Shown here in pieces: positions 13,860-16,899 of a stretch of 16,899 nt of DNA. The translations under genes were made by a program, and so were the position numbers. Position 1 is the first letter of the stretch, and every line of letters begins with the position of its first letter. The notes below the pieces were generated by a model. The model did not search any database and was not told where the DNA came from. It saw only the letters and a program-made list of their open reading frames with translations. This DNA is from CAYXXZ01 sp964469165 (lineage in GTDB: Bacteria > Pseudomonadota > Gammaproteobacteria > Pseudomonadales > Porticoccaceae): positions 1 through 16,899 of the forward strand of contig CAYXXZ010000067.1 in assembly GCA_964469165.1 (NCBI GenBank), in the 5' to 3' direction.

Positions 13860-16163
13860 ATGAAAAAAATCATTTCTGCTGGTATTCGCGCCACGGTCGT
13901 CTACCCGAAAATCATCATTTTTGTGGCGCTCGTGCTGTCCCTCCTGTTGATCGCCGGAGCCCCGAAATTCGAGGTGGATGCATCGGTGAAACGCTACATC
14001 GGCGAGGACAGTCCGGTGGTTGAGCATCTCAATTTCCTCGAGGCGGAATACATACAGGACAGCAACGTACTGTTGATGGTGAAGCCGCACGGCGGCACGG
14101 TCTTCGCGCCCGAGGTGCTGGCGGCCATTGCCGAAATGACGGAAATGGCCTGGCAGATTCCCAATATTCGCCGCGTCGATTCGCTCACCAATTTCCAGCA
14201 CACGCAGGTGGAAGGGGACGATCTGGTAGTGGAGGAGCTGGTTTCCGCCGGCGAGCCGCTGAGCAGTGAAGATGTCGAGCGCATCCGCGCCATTGTGCTG
14301 AACGAGGTGCGCCTGGTGGGCGCGCTGGTCGATGAGCAGGGCAGCGTCGCGGCGCTCAACATGCTTTTTACGGTGGATATGAGCGATCACGGCGCACTCA
14401 GCGCCTCGGTCGAAGGGGTGGCAAAGCTGCGCGAGGCCTTCGCCGACGGCCCCGTGGATATTGCCTTCCACGAGACCGGTTTCGTCACCATGATGTATGA
14501 GATGACCAAAACGGCAGCGCAGGATGCCGCCAAGCTCTACACGCTCGCCCTGGTTTTCATCGTGGTTTTCCTCACCTGGTTTTTCGCCTCTGTGCGCGCC
14601 GCCCTGGCGGTACTCTTCATCGGCCTGCTGGCGGTGCTGGTCGCCGTCGGCTTTTACGGCTGGATTGGCGGTTACCTGACGCCGCCCACGGCGATGGGCA
14701 CCCTGATGGTGCTGATTCTCGGCATTGCCGACGGTGTCCACATCGTCAAGAGCGCGCGGCGCTACCTGGCGCAAGGCAATTCCACGCGGGATGCGGTTCG
14801 GGAGGCGGTGGCCGCCAATTTCACGCCGGTGGCGCTCACCAGTATCACCACGGCAATCGGCTTTTTGTCGTTCAATCTCAATGATTTCACCGGCATCAAG
14901 CTGATGGGCAATTTCGTGGCCTTCGGTGTGATGGTGGCCTTCGTGCTCTCGCTCACGCTGCTGCCCGCGCTGCTGTGCTATTGCGGCCTGAAACCCGCGA
15001 AAAGCGTCGGCGACGGGTCCGGCTATGAACGCCTTGCCGAGCTTGCGATACGCCATCGCACGCCGATTCTCGCGGCAACGGTGCTGCTGACCCTGGTCTC
15101 CGCATTCAGTATGCGTTTCAACACCATCGACGACAGCATCTCGCGGCACATCAAGCCCAGCCACCCTTTCCGCCAGGATACCCGCCAGATCGAAGAGGAT
15201 CTGACCGGCTCCGTCCCGGTGATCTACAGTTTCGCGGCGACCGGCGCGGCGGGCGTGGCCGATCCCGGCTTCATGGCGCAGGTGGACCAGTTCGTGCGCT
15301 GGGCGCGGGCGCAGCCCGAGGTGCGCTACGTGAGCGCGTACACCGACACCATGAAACAGCTCAACCAGGATCTCAACGGCGGCGACCCCGCGCTGTACCG
15401 TCTGCCCGACAATGAAGAGCTGGCGGCGCAATATCTGCTGCTTTACGAAATGTCGCTGCCCTATGGCCTGGATCTCGGCAACCAGCTCAATATGGATAAA
15501 TCCGCGACCCGCCTGGTGCTTTCCATCGACGACTTGACGCTGCTGGAAATGAAGGCCTTTCTCGAGCGCGGTCAGCACTGGCTGGCCGCGAACGCGCCCG
15601 AGTTCGACAGTTTTGCCAACAGCTCGGTGCTGTGCTCGAACCTCACGGTCGAGGAGTCCATCTGGAATACGCTCAGCGGCGCGATGCTCGCGCTGGCGGT
15701 GATCGCCCTGTTCCTGATGCTCACTTTTCGCGCCATAATGCCCGGCGTGCTGTGCGCAATCGCCGTGCTGGCACCGCTGGTGGTCACTTTCGGGCTCTGG
15801 GGTCTGGCGGTGGGCATCGTCGATCTGCCGGCGGCGCTGGCGCTGTGCATGGTGATCGGCATCACAGTGGATTTCGGCATCCATTTCATCGTTCGCGAAC
15901 TGCACGGGCGCCGCGCCCTCGGTTATGACAGCCGGCAGAGTATCCGCTACACCTTCAGCTATGTGGGGGCGCCTATCCTCACCAGCACGCTGGCGCTTGG
16001 CGTGGGTTTTCTGGTGCTCGTTCTCGGCCAATTCCAGTTTGCCGCGCGCATGGGCTTGCTGACGGCGCTGTGCATCGGCCTCTCCATGGTAATGACCTTC
16101 ATGTTCCTGCCCGCGCTGCTGTTGTTGGGAGAGCGGCGGGCGAGTGATTCGCCGGTGGCGTGA
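13860..16163 (+). CDS. RND/MMPL-family inner-membrane transporter, second paralogue
   Basis: This 767-residue RND transporter of the same group as the gene at 10936 has TM1 at about 16-34, two large periplasmic domains and a repeated bundle of helices. RVDSLTNFQHT again begins at residue 105, and AAQYLLLYEMSLPYGLDL begins near 522, so the two are clear paralogues. Unlike the first, it keeps acidic residues in both halves: Asp291 in GIADGVH and Asp671 in ITVDFGIH. It is therefore the better candidate for a proton-driven pump. The ATG at 13860 has only a weak ribosome-binding site (CGAAAGA). The two transporters may work as a pair, or this one may serve the adjacent TonB-dependent receptor. Substrate unknown. 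Confidence 0.92.
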   Translation: MKKIISAGIRATVVYPKIIIFVALVLSLLLIAGAPKFEVDASVKRYIGEDSPVVEHLNFLEAEYIQDSNVLLMVKPHGGTVFAPEVLAAIAEMTEMAWQIPNIRRVDSLTNFQHTQVEGDDLVVEELVSAGEPLSSEDVERIRAIVLNEVRLVGALVDEQGSVAALNMLFTVDMSDHGALSASVEGVAKLREAFADGPVDIAFHETGFVTMMYEMTKTAAQDAAKLYTLALVFIVVFLTWFFASVRAALAVLFIGLLAVLVAVGFYGWIGGYLTPPTAMGTLMVLILGIADGVHIVKSARRYLAQGNSTRDAVREAVAANFTPVALTSITTAIGFLSFNLNDFTGIKLMGNFVAFGVMVAFVLSLTLLPALLCYCGLKPAKSVGDGSGYERLAELAIRHRTPILAATVLLTLVSAFSMRFNTIDDSISRHIKPSHPFRQDTRQIEEDLTGSVPVIYSFAATGAAGVADPGFMAQVDQFVRWARAQPEVRYVSAYTDTMKQLNQDLNGGDPALYRLPDNEELAAQYLLLYEMSLPYGLDLGNQLNMDKSATRLVLSIDDLTLLEMKAFLERGQHWLAANAPEFDSFANSSVLCSNLTVEESIWNTLSGAMLALAVIALFLMLTFRAIMPGVLCAIAVLAPLVVTFGLWGLAVGIVDLPAALALCMVIGITVDFGIHFIVRELHGRRALGYDSRQSIRYTFSYVGAPILTSTLALGVGFLVLVLGQFQFAARMGLLTALCIGLSMVMTFMFLPALLLLGERRASDSPVA

Positions 16164-16337
16164 TGGCCAGTGCACGCCATCCGCCGCCCGTCACAACCCT
16201 GTAATCATTGACAGGGCCGATTTATTGGGGCAAAGTCCCCGCCCCATAAATATACCTCCGCGATAAGAAGAGACCCGCCACTGGTGAAAGGGTCTGTTTC
16301 ACTGAACTTTTGTTGTAGCTCACATCACGAGGTAGTT
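16164..16337 (+). promoter_or_regulatory. Leader/promoter region of the TonB-dependent receptor
   Basis: This 174-base gap contains TTATTG (16222-16227) and CATAAA (16245-16250) spaced 17 bases, and a better -35-like TTGACA at 16208-16213 with no matching -10. Short dyads are GGGGCAAAGTCCCC and AGACCC/GGGTCT (16271-16276 and 16290-16295, followed by GTTT). The last could be a weak terminator of the RND gene or an mRNA leader hairpin. ACGAGG at 16328-16333 is the receptor ribosome-binding site. Confidence 0.3.
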
Positions 16338-16899
16338 ATGAGTAATGCACGCAAGAAACTGGTGCTCGCCACCGCCGGATTGATGCTGCCCTGTGCAGCG
16401 GTCCACGCCCAGCCCCAAGCTCCCACCTATGCACTGGAAGAAATCGTCGTAACCGCGCAGCGCCGCGAGCAGAGCATGCAGGAAGTTCCTGTTGCCGTCT
16501 CCGCCGTGACCGCAAACATGGCGGCCGACCTCGGTATCGGTGATACCCAGTCCATGGCTCAGTTGGTTCCCGGTCTGACGTACAACCGTCAGGCGAGCGG
16601 CACCATGCCGTTCCTGCGCGGTATCGGAACCAGCTCTTCGTTCATCGGCAACGAGCCCTCCGTGGCCGTTTTCGTCGACGATGTGTACGTGAACAACGGC
16701 AACGCCGCTGTGTTCGAGTTCAACAACATCGACATGATCGAAGTTCTCAAAGGCCCTCAAGGTACCCTGTTTGGTCGCAACGCCACCGGTGGTGTGGTTC
16801 ACGTTCGCACCCGCAACCCCGAATTCGAAACCACCGGTGATGTTTCCGTGGGTTACGGCAAGTACGACACCTTCACCACTCAGCTCTACGGCTCTACCG
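16338..16899 (+). CDS. TonB-dependent receptor, N-terminal part (cut by window end)
   Basis: Only the first 187 residues are present; the gene runs off the window. It has a signal peptide with likely cleavage after AHA24, then a TonB box EEIVVTAQRR (34-43). The plug domain contains SMAQLVPGL (72-80), FLRGIGTSS (92-100), VDDVYV (113-118) and IEVLKGPQGTLFGRNATGG (134-152). These are standard for outer-membrane receptors that use TonB energy to import siderophores, cobalamin, sugars or large hydrophobic molecules. GGVVHVRTRNP is a small departure from the usual GGVINIVTRKP. Placement after the RND genes suggests uptake of the compound handled by the window, but substrate cannot be read from the plug. 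Confidence 0.92.
   Translation, partial: MSNARKKLVLATAGLMLPCAAVHAQPQAPTYALEEIVVTAQRREQSMQEVPVAVSAVTANMAADLGIGDTQSMAQLVPGLTYNRQASGTMPFLRGIGTSSSFIGNEPSVAVFVDDVYVNNGNAAVFEFNNIDMIEVLKGPQGTLFGRNATGGVVHVRTRNPEFETTGDVSVGYGKYDTFTTQLYGST

Noticed and set aside
13695..16175. Very long open frame (826 codons) antisense to the second RND gene
   Set aside because: It mirrors the sense gene almost end to end, its translation is rich in His, Arg and Gln with low complexity and no family motifs, and such frames are common opposite GC-rich genes. The sense frame encodes a clear RND transporter.

Overview
This 16.9 kb window looks like chromosome from a GC-rich, aerobic, heterotrophic gammaproteobacterium. 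My best guess is a marine Halieaceae/Spongiibacteraceae-type lineage. That is inferred from the TonB-dependent receptor style, the acyl-CoA catabolic gene set and the palindromic intergenic repeats; no rRNA or marker gene confirms it. I see no tRNA, rRNA, CRISPR array, transposase or phage gene.

Left part (1-7842), acyl-CoA catabolism. A minus-strand TesB-type thioesterase (50-898) is separated by about 800 bases from a plus-strand set: an SDR dehydrogenase (1699-2601), a crotonase-fold protein (2683-3468), an acyl-CoA synthetase (3476-5017), a second crotonase-fold protein (5044-5853) and an FAD-dependent ferredoxin/rubredoxin-type reductase (5932-7146). Hairpins after the SDR, after the second crotonase and after the reductase divide this into transcriptional blocks. 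A minus-strand glutathione S-transferase (7225-7842) converges on the last hairpin. Together the genes could activate a carboxylic acid to its CoA thioester, isomerise or hydrate it, oxidise the 3-hydroxy intermediate, release CoA, and pass electrons to an unseen oxygenase. Both crotonases lack the two classical hydratase glutamates, so isomerase or other chemistry is more likely than plain hydration. The substrate cannot be read from the sequence; steroid, terpenoid or unusual fatty acids are possible.

Right part (8172-16899), envelope transport. A LolA-like periplasmic protein (8172-8954) and an outer-membrane beta-barrel protein (8983-10215) are followed by an RND/MMPL-type inner-membrane transporter (10936-13263). 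A second, paralogous RND transporter (13860-16163) and the start of a TonB-dependent receptor (16338 to the window end) follow. This resembles a trans-envelope route for a hydrophobic molecule, possibly the substrate or product of the left-hand genes. A small unrecognised 86-residue gene (13438-13698, minus) lies between the two RND genes.

The strangest feature is a truncated duplicate of the first RND gene (10456-10836). Its first 346 bases are identical to the start of the intact gene, yet the bases just upstream differ, and the copy ends abruptly in a 28-base perfect palindrome. Five unrelated palindromic repeat families occupy five of the non-coding gaps, and a 15-base-period repeat occurs at two loci in opposite orientation.
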